The notes below the pieces were generated by a model, which did no database searches, had not been told where the DNA came from, and saw only the letters and a list, made by a program, of their open reading frames with translations. A DNA stretch of 24,094 nt from Enterospora canceri (lineage: Eukaryota > Microsporidia > Enterocytozoonidae). Position 1 is the stretch's first letter, and every line of letters begins with the position of its first letter. This document shows positions 1 through 9,021 of the stretch, one piece after another. The position numbers and the translations under genes were made by a program. The stretch spans positions 1 to 24,094 of the forward strand of contig LWDP01000036.1 in assembly GCA_002087915.1 (NCBI GenBank), given 5' to 3'.

Positions 1-1212
1 ATACGAAAGTGCCAGTGTCCCAGACGACATCACATTGCAGAATTGGAATGTCAGCAATATCGATAATACTCCTCCAAATATCGCAGCAATCACCACTGGA
101 TCACTCTTCTTCCTGAATACAACATATCCAATATTCAATCCTACAATCAGAATGGTTTGAATCATAAACAGGAAATTCTGGGTATATTCTGCCGCCACAA
201 ATGACTTGAATGCCACATTCTCTTTCTTGCTCAACAATTCAAATGAGTCATTAATCGCCTTCCTATAGGAGTCCCCTGTTATTGCCAAATATGAGAATGT
301 AAACTTGTTCAATACATGAACATACGACTCAACCAGAGACAAAATGCAATCAGCCATGCACAGAATGACCATTTCAAATGTCCCAGGCTGCTCATCACTT
401 CTTCCACTTCTCTGTCTTCTTAAATTGACCAAATATCGTAGTGTCTTGATGACTGCTATGATAAGTGCTCCAAATGCAACTGATCCCATTGCATAAGCCA
501 TGTTTCCTAATGCTCTTCCTGCTACGGATGCCTCTCTATCATCCCTCTCACTTGATGTCTTCTTCAATAATTCACCTGTTATTATTCCAGCGGTGAATAC
601 GTCAAACAGGTACATAAAGAATGAATTGATCCAGAAGATTGAGAAGATGAGGGCTGTTCCAATCGCATTTCCGATGTCTTCTTTCTCTCCGAAGCTGAAT
701 GCCATACAGACTCCTATTGTACCATTCAGGACAATCAGTAGCAAGAAGTTGAATAATAATGCGAATATGTGACTATTCAGCATGCTGGATGTTGTACTGA
801 AGAGTTGTGCAATTATATCAATGTGTCCTCTGATGTACAGCCAGACTAAGACTGATAAGAAAAGAGAGAGACCAGCAGTAACAATCATCCCAGGCTGACC
901 AACCATAAGTCCCAGTATCAGACAGCAGAGTGGCATGAGAAACAGACTGGTGTATATGACCAACTTTGGTGCTACCGAATAGAGGCAGAACATCATCATA
1001 TTCAACACCATTGATATTGCCAGGTTGAACCCAAGTCCCTTAATCAGTTCGTTAACCAGTACGTTTGTTTTAGATTTGTCAAGTGATATGGAGTAGATTC
1101 GTGCTATTCCAATTCCAGTGAATGTTCCACTAAAGAGCAGAAGTAGAATGAATGCCCATGCATCATGGAATGACCTTCTTGGTGCAAAATGTAACTCAGA
1201 CTTCAGTAACAT
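1..1212 (-). CDS. Choline transporter-like (CTL/SLC44, Pns1-type) membrane protein, C-terminus beyond window
   Basis: An uninterrupted minus-strand frame of 404 codons runs from an ATG at 1212 off the left edge of the window. It encodes a polytopic membrane protein with many hydrophobic segments. CTL/Pns1 hallmarks are visible: FHDAWAF just before TM1, NGTIGVCMAFSFG, FWINSFF, the segment GNMAYAMGSVAFGALIIAVIKTLR-like before a basic loop (key residues GS, FG, R), and NKFTFSYLAITGDSYRKA, matching the family's conserved NKY-A-x-G region. The family is placed in the plasma membrane or endomembranes and linked to choline or other small-solute movement; the substrate here is inferred only. The start is supported by CCC directly before the ATG. 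The N-terminal cytosolic part is shorter than in yeast Pns1. Confidence 0.8.
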   Translation of the reverse strand, partial: MLLKSELHFAPRRSFHDAWAFILLLLFSGTFTGIGIARIYSISLDKSKTNVLVNELIKGLGFNLAISMVLNMMMFCLYSVAPKLVIYTSLFLMPLCCLILGLMVGQPGMIVTAGLSLFLSVLVWLYIRGHIDIIAQLFSTTSSMLNSHIFALLFNFLLLIVLNGTIGVCMAFSFGEKEDIGNAIGTALIFSIFWINSFFMYLFDVFTAGIITGELLKKTSSERDDREASVAGRALGNMAYAMGSVAFGALIIAVIKTLRYLVNLRRQRSGRSDEQPGTFEMVILCMADCILSLVESYVHVLNKFTFSYLAITGDSYRKAINDSFELLSKKENVAFKSFVAAEYTQNFLFMIQTILIVGLNIGYVVFRKKSDPVVIAAIFGGVLSILLTFQFCNVMSSGTLALSY

Positions 1213-1577
1213 GGGTTGTTTTAAGTCAAAAACAAAAGGAGTTGTTGGAAATATCAGTTGATGTCGTTTTATTCTCCAACATCACTTGTTTTTGTATGGT
1301 CTCTTTGACATGTTTGACACCTTTTTTGATATCAGTTCAACCATCCCACAAGAACTACTGGTATGTAATTTGTAGATTGTTCTTCTACGTGTTACACATT
1401 TAGTGATCATTGCACAAATAACGTCTTAAAAATCAACAACATTTTTTGATATTTTGTAAACTACTACTTTATAGTCAATAGTTCATGTGAATAACAACAA
1501 ATAACTCAACCAAGTTCAGCATTTTGATTGATCACAAAAAGCACAAATTTTACCTCAGTATTACCGTTAACTTTGTA
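1213..1577. other. AT-rich divergent intergenic spacer
   Basis: This 365-bp spacer separates the divergent CTL-like and P5B ATPase genes and must hold both promoters. It is AT-rich. The CTL frame is open upstream of its ATG for about 20 codons before an in-frame TGA. I see no RNA gene or convincing small protein here. Confidence 0.6.
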
Positions 1578-4500
1578 ATGCAATATTTTAGAATCGACCA
1601 GTTTGAAGAACATGCAATTGAGAAGGATGTGGAGCTTAAAAAGGTGACTGTCAATGAAAACAAGGCAAACGAAACAATGTTTAATGCAGACCAGGATCCC
1701 CTTAAAATGCAGGGAGCCAATAAAGACTGTGATAAGCGGATAATCAGCATACAGGCTGTTTATAAAATAGATGTGGTGTACCAGATCATCATATCAATTC
1801 TAACATTCGGATTGTACTTTTTAATCTGCGAATTAAGTAGGAAGGCGTACCTAAGGCTAAAATTCATCAGTACAAAATTTGAAAAAGCAACACACGTCAT
1901 ACTATTAGACCAGTTTGAACATAAGGAATTGTATCTGGTAGAAAACCTACAGATACCGAAAGAGATAAGGCATACAGTTCTAATGAAGAGATATTCCAAA
2001 GGAAATAATGGAATAGCCAAAACAGTAGACACACCTTACACCCGATTCATATTTGACTTCAAATTGAATCAATTCGTGTCACCAGACTATTCAATGAAGA
2101 ATATTGAACAAATGAGCACACTTGAAAGACTAATAATATTTGGCAGGAATGAAATTAGGGTTCCCGTTAAAACACCCTTGGAAATATTCGAAGATAACTT
2201 CTTTGAAGTAAACTTCCTATGGGAAATAAGCGTAGTGATTGTATGGATATCAATCCGATACTACATATACGCAGGAGTAACAGGTGCTATCTACATGTCA
2301 CTCTTCCTCAAGAATACCTATGAAGAATACATGCATAATAGCAAGCTTAAACAGGAAATTTGTTCGACAAATAAGGTTAAAATACATAAAAGGATTGAGA
2401 ATGAAAGAGGGGTTGTGGAATACAAAGCAGTGAGCTACAAGAACATATTCCCAGGAGACATCATTTTGATAGAACCAACAAAGACATTCAGGTGTGATGC
2501 ACTTCTGATTCATGGAGACGTAATAACAGACGAGACATTTTTAACAGGTGAATCTGTGCCAATTTGTAAGGGAACAAATGACATAATTTATGCTGGAACA
2601 AGGGTGATTCGAAGCATTTCAAATGAATGCAATTCAAAGCTAAAAACACGTCATAGCTCCAAATTGGTGAGAGTCAGAAACCTGATGGATGACAAGAAGA
2701 AACAGATTGTTGAGAAGACTGAACCAGAGAGTTTTGAACCAGCTTTGACAACACATCGTTTTGCTGAGGGAATCGTTGTGAAGACTGGAAGAAGAACAAA
2801 GAGTGGACAGCTGGTGAAAAACATGCTGATCAGAAAAAAGCCAAACAACCAGTTTGCCAATGACTCCTTCGTGATCTCAATTTACCTGATGATGGCTACA
2901 ATCCTCGTTGTATTGGGTTTTGTCACGTACATGACTCAATACGTCCGATTTGGACTAGCATGCGTCTACTGCCTTGATCTGCTTGCCACAGTCTTCTCTC
3001 CCTCCCTTGTCACCTGCTACTGCTTCGGAATTCTACGGGCTATCTCAGTTTTACGTGGCCTTGGGATCTCCTGCAATGACAGAGATCGAATTGTGATTTC
3101 TGGAAGTGTTGATCTTTGCGTCTTTGACAAAACGGGGACACTGACGGAGATTGGGCTGGAAGTGAAATGTGTTGATACGATCGATCAGAAAATACGCGAA
3201 GCAGGTGAATTTGCTCAAGACAGCCTGGCTAAGCTGTGCATGGCCACGTGTCACCAGATTGTTGAAATCAATGGGGAATACAGCGGAGATGTGTTGGATA
3301 TGAAGATGTTTCTGTTTACAGGTGCAAAGCTGACTGAGACCAGCAATGGAATCACAGTCGAATACGTCAGAAACAGCGCAAATAAAACACTCCTAAAGGA
3401 ATACAGGAATAGGAATAACACGAAAGAGGAGCAGGATTATAGGGTTCTGGTTGGAGAATCAAATATGGAAGAGATCAATTTGGATGAGTTGATTGAGACT
3501 GAGTACGGCAGATTCAGAATTCTACACGTGTTCGAATTCAACTCCACCTTGAAAAGAATGAGCGTGATTGTAAGAAACGAACTGACTGGGAAGCATTTCG
3601 TATTTTGCAAGGGTGCACCAGAAATCATTGCAAAATGCTCTACGGTGATTCCAGCAGAATTCGATACGAAAAACAAGCAGTTTGGAATGAGAGGATACAG
3701 GACGGTGGTGCTAGCGTACAAGACCATTAAAGAAGATGATCTTGATAAGATGAAGCAGAGTAGGACAATGGCAGAAGATGGGCTCATCTTTCTCGGATTC
3801 CTTGTTTTCGCTAACAACCTGAAGAAAGAGACAAAGGGGGTGATTCGAGACCTGAAAAATGCAGGTATCGCAAGCAGAATGTGCACAGGTGACTCGATCC
3901 TAACAGCAATTTCTGTAGCAAGGGAGAGTGGAATGGTTCCAGTTGATCTACCAGTCATCTTTCCAGTTATCAATGAGGAGTCTTCTACCAGAAATACGAA
4001 GTTTCTATTGGATTCGTTTAGAGAGGAATTTGACATTGAATGGGTTTGTGTGGCTGATGATGATTATCGATTTGATAGGAACAAATTGGAGTTGTATTCT
4101 GAATATGACGACTATACTGAGATTGAATATGCCTTGGCAATTGAAGCACGTGATTATGATGAATTGATCAAAATTGATCAATATAGGAAGCTAATTCTGA
4201 ATAAGGGCATTGTTTTTGCAAGATTCACGCCTGAATTGAAGAAGCACCTTGTTGAACAATTTGATAACAGAACAACCTTGTTTTGTGGAGATGGGGCAAA
4301 TGATTCAGGTGCACTCGGTGCTGCTGATGTGGGACTGCTTCTTTCAGATGGATCTAACAATCTGGTAAGCACATTCACAGCACAGTCTTTGAATTCTGTT
4401 TTGGATTTGATCAAAGAAGGAAAGGGAGCTCTGGTCACTGGGCTCAGTCAGTTTAAGTTTGTATTCTACATACAGCTTCTGAATGGATTTCAGATGATTG

Positions 4501-5117
4501 CTATGCTTCCAAATATGAATTTCCCTAGCGATAGTTGTGGATTGATCAACGACTTAATCAGCTTATATGGCTTGGCCAATCTTCTGGTTTTGTTTAGGAG
4601 CAGTACCAGTCTGAACAAATACAAACCACAGGTCAGAATCTACAAACAGATTGGCCACATTCTGGTTGAGCTGGTTATGATACTATTGGTCTACTTTATA
4701 ACATGCAGATATTTCATGGAGACAACCAATTTCCCACGCAAATTGGCTGATCTAAATTCACCTGAGGAAATTGCAGAAAATCGAGTCAACGAGAAGTCAA
4801 ACCAGGCCTCTCTTCTCTTTTACATCACAATGTGGTTGTATTTGGTCAAGGTCTGTTTCTTCGCAAATTACGGTGCATTCAAAGAGAGTAGAATCAGAAA
4901 CACCAAATTCATTGCATTCCTCGCCATTTCATTTGGAGTGATGCTCTTCTTGTGCTGTGACAATTTATTCGACTGGAATATTCTGTATGAGAAGATTGAA
5001 CTAGTGAAACTGACAGGTAATGAACTAATTGTGTTTGGGGTGGTATTTATCATATGCACTGCTATTACACTAACATTCAACTGCATTGATACAAATATCA
5101 TAGTAACAAGTCATTGA
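1578..5117 (+). CDS. P5B-type P-type ATPase (ATP13A2/Ypk9 group)
   Basis: A 1179-residue P-type ATPase. Visible in order: an N-terminal hydrophobic hairpin near residues 65-90 (P5B type), the actuator motif LTGESVP (E325), the M4 region with SPSLV at residues 474-478, the phosphorylation motif DKTGTLTE (D517), the P5B-like segment GISCNDRDRIVISGSVDL just before it, KGAPE in the nucleotide domain, CTGDSILTA, and the hinge GDGANDSGA (D905, D909), followed by about six C-terminal TM segments. P5B pumps act in lysosomal, vacuolar or endosomal membranes, and several export polyamines to the cytosol; the substrate here is inferred. The usual P5B PPALP signature is changed to SPSLV. The frame is open back to a TTG at 1524, but the first ATG is at 1578. 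No CCC motif precedes it. Confidence 0.9.
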   Translation: MQYFRIDQFEEHAIEKDVELKKVTVNENKANETMFNADQDPLKMQGANKDCDKRIISIQAVYKIDVVYQIIISILTFGLYFLICELSRKAYLRLKFISTKFEKATHVILLDQFEHKELYLVENLQIPKEIRHTVLMKRYSKGNNGIAKTVDTPYTRFIFDFKLNQFVSPDYSMKNIEQMSTLERLIIFGRNEIRVPVKTPLEIFEDNFFEVNFLWEISVVIVWISIRYYIYAGVTGAIYMSLFLKNTYEEYMHNSKLKQEICSTNKVKIHKRIENERGVVEYKAVSYKNIFPGDIILIEPTKTFRCDALLIHGDVITDETFLTGESVPICKGTNDIIYAGTRVIRSISNECNSKLKTRHSSKLVRVRNLMDDKKKQIVEKTEPESFEPALTTHRFAEGIVVKTGRRTKSGQLVKNMLIRKKPNNQFANDSFVISIYLMMATILVVLGFVTYMTQYVRFGLACVYCLDLLATVFSPSLVTCYCFGILRAISVLRGLGISCNDRDRIVISGSVDLCVFDKTGTLTEIGLEVKCVDTIDQKIREAGEFAQDSLAKLCMATCHQIVEINGEYSGDVLDMKMFLFTGAKLTETSNGITVEYVRNSANKTLLKEYRNRNNTKEEQDYRVLVGESNMEEINLDELIETEYGRFRILHVFEFNSTLKRMSVIVRNELTGKHFVFCKGAPEIIAKCSTVIPAEFDTKNKQFGMRGYRTVVLAYKTIKEDDLDKMKQSRTMAEDGLIFLGFLVFANNLKKETKGVIRDLKNAGIASRMCTGDSILTAISVARESGMVPVDLPVIFPVINEESSTRNTKFLLDSFREEFDIEWVCVADDDYRFDRNKLELYSEYDDYTEIEYALAIEARDYDELIKIDQYRKLILNKGIVFARFTPELKKHLVEQFDNRTTLFCGDGANDSGALGAADVGLLLSDGSNNLVSTFTAQSLNSVLDLIKEGKGALVTGLSQFKFVFYIQLLNGFQMIAMLPNMNFPSDSCGLINDLISLYGLANLLVLFRSSTSLNKYKPQVRIYKQIGHILVELVMILLVYFITCRYFMETTNFPRKLADLNSPEEIAENRVNEKSNQASLLFYITMWLYLVKVCFFANYGAFKESRIRNTKFIAFLAISFGVMLFLCCDNLFDWNILYEKIELVKLTGNELIVFGVVFIICTAITLTFNCIDTNIIVTSH

Positions 5118-5243
5118 TCAAAACCTATTGTTTATTAACAGTTTTTTTTTCTTATCACCACAACAAACTCAAAGCGACTATACATTCTGATATGTAAGAG
5201 GCTGTAACTTCAATCCAATATTTCCACAAAAAGCAAGACACAT
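5118..5243. other. Convergent spacer between P5B ATPase and NEDD8
   Basis: This 126-bp AT-rich spacer lies between the stop codons of two convergent genes. It contains a run of eight or more T on the plus strand. No gene is seen. Confidence 0.5.
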
Positions 5244-5507
5244 TCATAGCCTTGCTTTCGATAGCAACCTGTTTTCTCCTCCTCTCAATGCCAGCACAAA
5301 GTGTATAACACAGTTTGAATTGATCTTGTACTCTGTGAGTGTTTTATCTCCTTGAATTAACACTTTCCCATTACAAATAAGTCTCTGCTGCTCAGGAGGT
5401 ATCTTTTCATACTCCTCAATCTTCTGTTTTAACTCCGCTATGGTTGCAGATCCATCTATTTCTATTGCTTTATCTTTGCCTGTTAATGACTTCAGTTTCA
5501 AGTTCAT
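5244..5507 (-). CDS. NEDD8/Rub1 ubiquitin-like modifier precursor
   Basis: An 87-residue ubiquitin-fold protein. The beta-grasp is complete: KLKSLTGK at the N-terminus, IPPEQQRLICNGK at the centre, and the C-terminal LALRGG (residues 72-77). Alanine before the final LRGG separates NEDD8/Rub1 (LALRGG) from ubiquitin (LRLRGG). A 10-residue tail follows the diglycine and would have to be removed by a processing protease before conjugation. In known systems NEDD8 modifies cullins and activates SCF ligases. The start is the second in-frame ATG, at 5507, because CCC lies just upstream; a 94-residue form from 5528 is less likely. One residue is inserted relative to ubiquitin's 76. Confidence 0.85.
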   Translation of the reverse strand: MNLKLKSLTGKDKAIEIDGSATIAELKQKIEEYEKIPPEQQRLICNGKVLIQGDKTLTEYKINSNCVIHFVLALRGGENRLLSKARL

Positions 5508-5530
5508 TTTGGGATGTAAAACAAACATTT

Positions 5531-5689
5531 TTATTTTATGATGTTTCCTTCAAAATAAGTAGCATCATATTTCTTCAGTATTAAGGTTTCACATGTGTCA
5601 TCTATTATACATAGATGTAGTTTATTGTTATACTTTTCCCACTTTTTTTGAACTAATAAAACCTTATTTTTGATTTTTTTTATTATCAT
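5531..5689 (-). CDS. Small hypothetical ORF, 52 residues
   Basis: A 52-codon frame from ATG to TAA lies 23 bp upstream of the NEDD8 start on the same strand. The product is lysine-rich at the N-terminus (MIIKKIKNK), with a mixed hydrophobic/acidic middle (LHLCIIDDTCETLILKK). No CCC motif precedes the ATG and I do not recognise the sequence. The amphipathic pattern in an otherwise very AT-rich spacer is the only reason to list it; it could be chance. Confidence 0.3.
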   Translation of the reverse strand: MIIKKIKNKVLLVQKKWEKYNNKLHLCIIDDTCETLILKKYDATYFEGNIIK

Positions 5690-5862
5690 AAAGTGTTTTT
5701 TCGTATTTTAACCTGTTATATTTAGAGTTTGTTACGTATGCATATCAAACAACCATTGCAATAGCATATAATCACCTTTAAACACATATCTTCAACCATA
5801 TAACCAAGAATTCAAGCTATTTTGATCATTTCTACCTTTTAACTTTCATAAATTTATCCCCA
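5690..5862. promoter_or_regulatory. AT-rich spacer upstream of RPA3
   Basis: This spacer precedes the RPA3-like gene. It is strongly AT-rich and ends with TTATCCCCA directly before the ATG at 5863, the CCC-type start-proximal signal. Nothing else is recognisable. Confidence 0.5.
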
Positions 5863-6150
5863 ATGTTGGTTGAAAATCTGAATAGGAACAAGGATGGTGA
5901 TGCAGTATCTGTAATAGGTCAAGTAAACAAATTTGAAGGCGATTATGTGTTTCTAAAGGTGAATGAAAGTACAATCAAAGTGAAACATAATGGAATTGAC
6001 ACCTATAAAAACAGAATCGTGCTTGTACATGGAACTGTACAAGACTGTGTTCTAGTGGAAAAGAATGCGTACAAATTGGAAGACGAATTTGATTTTGAGT
6101 CCTATAAGAGATTCTTGGAGACAGCAAGCAACCATTCCGAAATTTACTAA
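5863..6150 (+). CDS. Replication protein A 14-kDa subunit-like (RPA3) OB-fold protein
   Basis: A 95-residue single-domain protein with an OB-fold strand pattern: VSVIGQVNKF, YVFLKVNESTIKVK, NRIVLVHGTVQDCVLV. It ends in a helix with FDFESYKRFLETA. RPA3 proteins have the same order, with a VGRV strand, a later VEVVGRV strand and a C-terminal FDxxxYN helix that joins the three-helix bundle of the RPA trimer. RPA binds single-stranded DNA in replication, repair and recombination in the nucleus. The length is close to the usual 110-120 residues. TTATCCCCA sits just before the ATG. The ArfGAP gene follows 37 bp downstream, and an AATAAA at about 6167 lies between them. Confidence 0.7.
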   Translation: MLVENLNRNKDGDAVSVIGQVNKFEGDYVFLKVNESTIKVKHNGIDTYKNRIVLVHGTVQDCVLVEKNAYKLEDEFDFESYKRFLETASNHSEIY

Positions 6151-6187
6151 AATCTACTACAAATAAATTTGTCCCTTACAACCCCAT

Positions 6188-6856
6188 ATGAATCCAAACA
6201 CAGAAAAACATCAGAAGTTTCTTGAATATCTGTTAAATAGGTCACAAAATAGGAAATGTGCTGATTGTGGTGCTCTAAATCCATCCTGGGCCTCTGTTAC
6301 ACTTGGTTTGTTTCTGTGTCATAATTGCGCAGGTGCACATAGGTCTCTTGGAGCAGAAAAATCTATGATAAAAAGTATCAGTATAAACGAATGGAATACA
6401 GAAGAATTACGTAGAATGTTTGTAGGTGGCAATTCAGGTCATTTGAACAAATCTAAGCAATTCTACGAAAAATATTCAAACTGTAGCAAGCTCATACAAA
6501 AATTGGATGAAAAGGTATCAGCGCATAAGAAGGAGATACCAGATGATTCATTCTTAGATTTTGAGCAGAATAAACAGAAATTTACATCACAGGCAACGAT
6601 CAAACATAAAAGTGTTGTGAAAATGTCTGATCAATTTCATGTCACTAGCGAAGAGAACTCAACAGAAAAGGAACAAATCAAAATAGTTAAAGAACCAAAA
6701 GCACCAAAACAGGTCGCACCACCTGTGGTAAAAGAAACTGTTCATTTAGGAAGAACTAAACTGAATACAAAAGAGCTAAAGAAGAGCGTATCCAACACGC
6801 GTAGTCCATTCACATTTTCACCACAAGAAATTAACAGTGACTCTGATATTGAATAA
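6188..6856 (+). CDS. ArfGAP zinc-finger protein
   Basis: A 222-residue protein whose N-terminal ArfGAP domain has the canonical zinc finger CX2CX16CX2C (C24, C27, C44, C47), followed by GAHRSLG with the catalytic arginine finger R52, then SISINEWNTEE and the GGN motif. ArfGAPs stimulate GTP hydrolysis on Arf in vesicle budding at Golgi or endosomes. The C-terminal half is low-complexity and charged, ending in an FTFSPQEI and acidic tail, as in short Glo3/ArfGAP2-3 or Gcs1-type proteins; which class is not clear. The start is supported by CCCC five bases upstream of the ATG at 6188. The stop codon is embedded in AATAAA, and the convergent Cdc45 gene ends 12 bp away. Confidence 0.9.
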   Translation: MNPNTEKHQKFLEYLLNRSQNRKCADCGALNPSWASVTLGLFLCHNCAGAHRSLGAEKSMIKSISINEWNTEELRRMFVGGNSGHLNKSKQFYEKYSNCSKLIQKLDEKVSAHKKEIPDDSFLDFEQNKQKFTSQATIKHKSVVKMSDQFHVTSEENSTEKEQIKIVKEPKAPKQVAPPVVKETVHLGRTKLNTKELKKSVSNTRSPFTFSPQEINSDSDIE

Positions 6857-6868
6857 ATAATATCGCCT

Positions 6869-8131
6869 TTATTCATCGTCTTTCAACAGTGCATCTCGGA
6901 GCACTTGTTTTAAATCGTTCTTCTTTATTTTTATGTAGATATCATCTCTCTCTAACACTTTATCATGTGATATTCCTTCAAATCCCACCGCAATGCTAAC
7001 CAAATAGATGACATCATTTCCCTTTAAAACCAATACATGGTCAAAATCATTTTCAAATTTGAATCTCAGGTAAATCCGTGTCATTTTCAGCAGTATGAAC
7101 AAAACATTTGTGTCAATTTGGTCCGTTTCTGATACAAAATGATCCGTCTTCAATTTTTCAAAGAATATCATCGTATTTTCTACCTTTTTCATTCCTTTGG
7201 CCAAATTCTTAAACGTATTCATCAATGTCATAATCATGTTCAAATAACCTGTGTTCATGTAGTATTCTTTCTTGCTTAATGAAAAGAATGCATTCAGTGG
7301 ATTATTGTTGTGCAAAAAGTGACTGATCAATATGTAGTGCTCAATTGGTCTGATTTTGAAACTATGCTCATGCACAAAGATGAGGCTCGTCTCAGTCCCA
7401 AAGATGTATTCCATGTTCTCATTCTGTTCATAATCTATGTTTTTGTATGTTTCATGTGCAACTGCAATCGATATACCCTCTTTTGCCAGGAATTCATATA
7501 TTTTTCTGTTGCAATTTGCCTTGTTTTCCTTATTCTGGCCTGAAAACAGCTTCTTTTTGCATACAGTCTTCAAATCATTTTGAATTGCATCAAATAATGA
7601 TGATTCATATATGAAAGGCAGTGTTATCAGTTCCACCTGCTCTATTCCCATGTTGTTTACTTTCTTTGTTCTTTTAGCCTGGCTGACTAATTCTGCTCCT
7701 ATATCACTGCACCAACTACAATATTCTTTGGTGAAATCATACGTAACATTGAATTCATGTGCTACTAAGAACGGCCAGACTATTCTGTGATTCACAAAGT
7801 TCAGCTGCTTAGCCAAATTGTACATTCCATAACACCCTGATAAAATTGAACTACATCTGCATAACTCCTTTGAGTATCTTGAATTATCCAAAATGATCAA
7901 CTTCTGATTAGAACGCATGGTGAATGCTACATCATAGTTCATCTTTTCAAACTTCAGTTCATATTTTATCAGTTCCTTTTCTAGAATATTTCTGAGTATT
8001 TCCACCGTGCATATTGATACAATAGTGATATTGCATGTGATTTGCACCACCTGCTCCCTGCTAATTCCTTTCAGAATCTCCAGCGTGTTCTCTTTTCTCA
8101 TGAAAATTTCTTGAGTCTCTTTTGCCTCCAT
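6869..8131 (-). CDS. Cdc45-like replication initiation protein (shortened)
   Basis: A 420-residue protein recognised by the order of several Cdc45 segments: an early VSICTVEILRNILEKELIKYEL stretch (key residues TVEIL, matching the DVDALCACKIL strand-helix), LIILDNSRY, SGCYGMYNLAKQLNF followed by a VWPFLV segment (like the SAMVMFELAWML and WWAIVG segments), SSLFDAIQND, YEFLAKEGISI with YKNID, and HSFKIRPIEHYILISHFL (like FGFKHKFLASDV). Cdc45 is a RecJ/DHH-fold scaffold in the CMG replicative helicase and is not normally catalytic. Family members are about 560-650 residues; the acidic loops and linkers are missing here. The start ATG has TATCCCTCTCC just upstream. It diverges from the CDK gene across 93 bp. 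Confidence 0.75.
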   Translation of the reverse strand: MEAKETQEIFMRKENTLEILKGISREQVVQITCNITIVSICTVEILRNILEKELIKYELKFEKMNYDVAFTMRSNQKLIILDNSRYSKELCRCSSILSGCYGMYNLAKQLNFVNHRIVWPFLVAHEFNVTYDFTKEYCSWCSDIGAELVSQAKRTKKVNNMGIEQVELITLPFIYESSLFDAIQNDLKTVCKKKLFSGQNKENKANCNRKIYEFLAKEGISIAVAHETYKNIDYEQNENMEYIFGTETSLIFVHEHSFKIRPIEHYILISHFLHNNNPLNAFFSLSKKEYYMNTGYLNMIMTLMNTFKNLAKGMKKVENTMIFFEKLKTDHFVSETDQIDTNVLFILLKMTRIYLRFKFENDFDHVLVLKGNDVIYLVSIAVGFEGISHDKVLERDDIYIKIKKNDLKQVLRDALLKDDE

Positions 8132-8224
8132 GGAGAGGGATAAAAGTGCTCATGTTGAAATTGTTTTGACTGCCTGATTTCGTGTTGATTCTGTTTGTTT
8201 TGTAAAATAAAAAAATACAAATCC
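8132..8224. promoter_or_regulatory. Divergent promoter region Cdc45/CDK
   Basis: Only 93 bp separate the start codons of the divergent Cdc45-like and CDK genes. The Cdc45 side has the CCC motif within 12 bp of its ATG; the kinase side has only CC before its ATG. Both promoters must lie here or within the neighbouring coding sequence. Confidence 0.5.
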
Positions 8225-9010
8225 ATGACACGATACATCCAGGGAAAGAAAATTGGATCAGGCACGTACTCCAATGTGTATGAGGCACTTGATACTGAAA
8301 TGAATTGTATCGTAGCAATAAAAAAGATAACACTGAATCAGAGAGAAGGAATGCCATCAACAGCACTACGTGAAATTTCGATATTGCGAATTCTCAAGCA
8401 CAAAAATATAATACAACTGCTACAAGTAATTCATAAGGAAGAGATGCTATTTATCATTTTAGAATACGCCAAATACGACTTAGGCACGTTTTTAGAAGCA
8501 AATAATGAAACAAAATACAACTTAGTCAATCAACTGATTTATGGAATAGCTGCAATTCATGCAGCAAACATAGTGCACAGAGATCTAAAACCAGCGAATA
8601 TTCTCGTGAATGAGCTTGGTGTTCTGAAAATAGCTGATTTTGGATTAGCACGAGCAGTGAGTACTCTAGATGCTTCGTACTCATCTGAAGTGGTAACACT
8701 TTGGTATAGGCCACCTGAATTACTATTGGGTTGTACAATATACGCCTTTGAAATTGATATTTGGTCATTAGGATGCATAATATACGAAATGATCACTAAC
8801 ACACCACTTTTCCCAGGAGATAGCAAAGAAAAACAGTTAAACCTGATAAACAGCATATCACTTGCCAGAATTGAACAGGAATTGGTGATAATGCACAAAG
8901 CACCAATCGTATACGCAAAAATAGTGGTAAAATGCCTTGACAAGAATCCAAAATCACGAATCGCAGTCAATGAAATTATTGTGTTCTTGAACAATTGCAA
9001 GAAGAGATGA
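8225..9010 (+). CDS. Cyclin-dependent kinase, Pho85/CDK5-like
   Basis: A compact 261-residue CDK catalytic domain. Visible: glycine loop GSGTYSNVYEA, VAIKK (K33), cyclin-binding helix PSTALRE, HRDLKPAN, DFGLAR, an activation segment with SSEVVTLWYRPPELL, DIWSLGCIIYEM and FPG. The SSEVVTLWYRPPE stretch and the LKHKNII...LEYAKYDL layout resemble Pho85/CDK5 more than Cdc28/CDK1, whose activation loop carries threonine before HEVVTLWYR. Such kinases pair with cyclins to regulate cell cycle and nutrient responses. The frame is open to a TTG at 8195, but the first ATG is at 8225. The C-lobe is shorter than usual. Assignment to CDK is secure, the subgroup less so. Confidence 0.85.
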   Translation: MTRYIQGKKIGSGTYSNVYEALDTEMNCIVAIKKITLNQREGMPSTALREISILRILKHKNIIQLLQVIHKEEMLFIILEYAKYDLGTFLEANNETKYNLVNQLIYGIAAIHAANIVHRDLKPANILVNELGVLKIADFGLARAVSTLDASYSSEVVTLWYRPPELLLGCTIYAFEIDIWSLGCIIYEMITNTPLFPGDSKEKQLNLINSISLARIEQELVIMHKAPIVYAKIVVKCLDKNPKSRIAVNEIIVFLNNCKKR

Positions 9011-9021
9011 ACACATCCCAT

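Noticed and set aside
1213..1340. Longer N-terminus for the CTL-like gene (an upstream in-frame ATG)
   Set aside because: An in-frame TGA interrupts it, and the ATG at 1212 has CCC immediately before it. A sequencing error at the TGA cannot be excluded.
3437..4036. 199-codon minus-strand frame inside the P5B ATPase
   Set aside because: It is serine-rich antisense of a well-supported catalytic domain, without a recognisable domain or CCC start signal.
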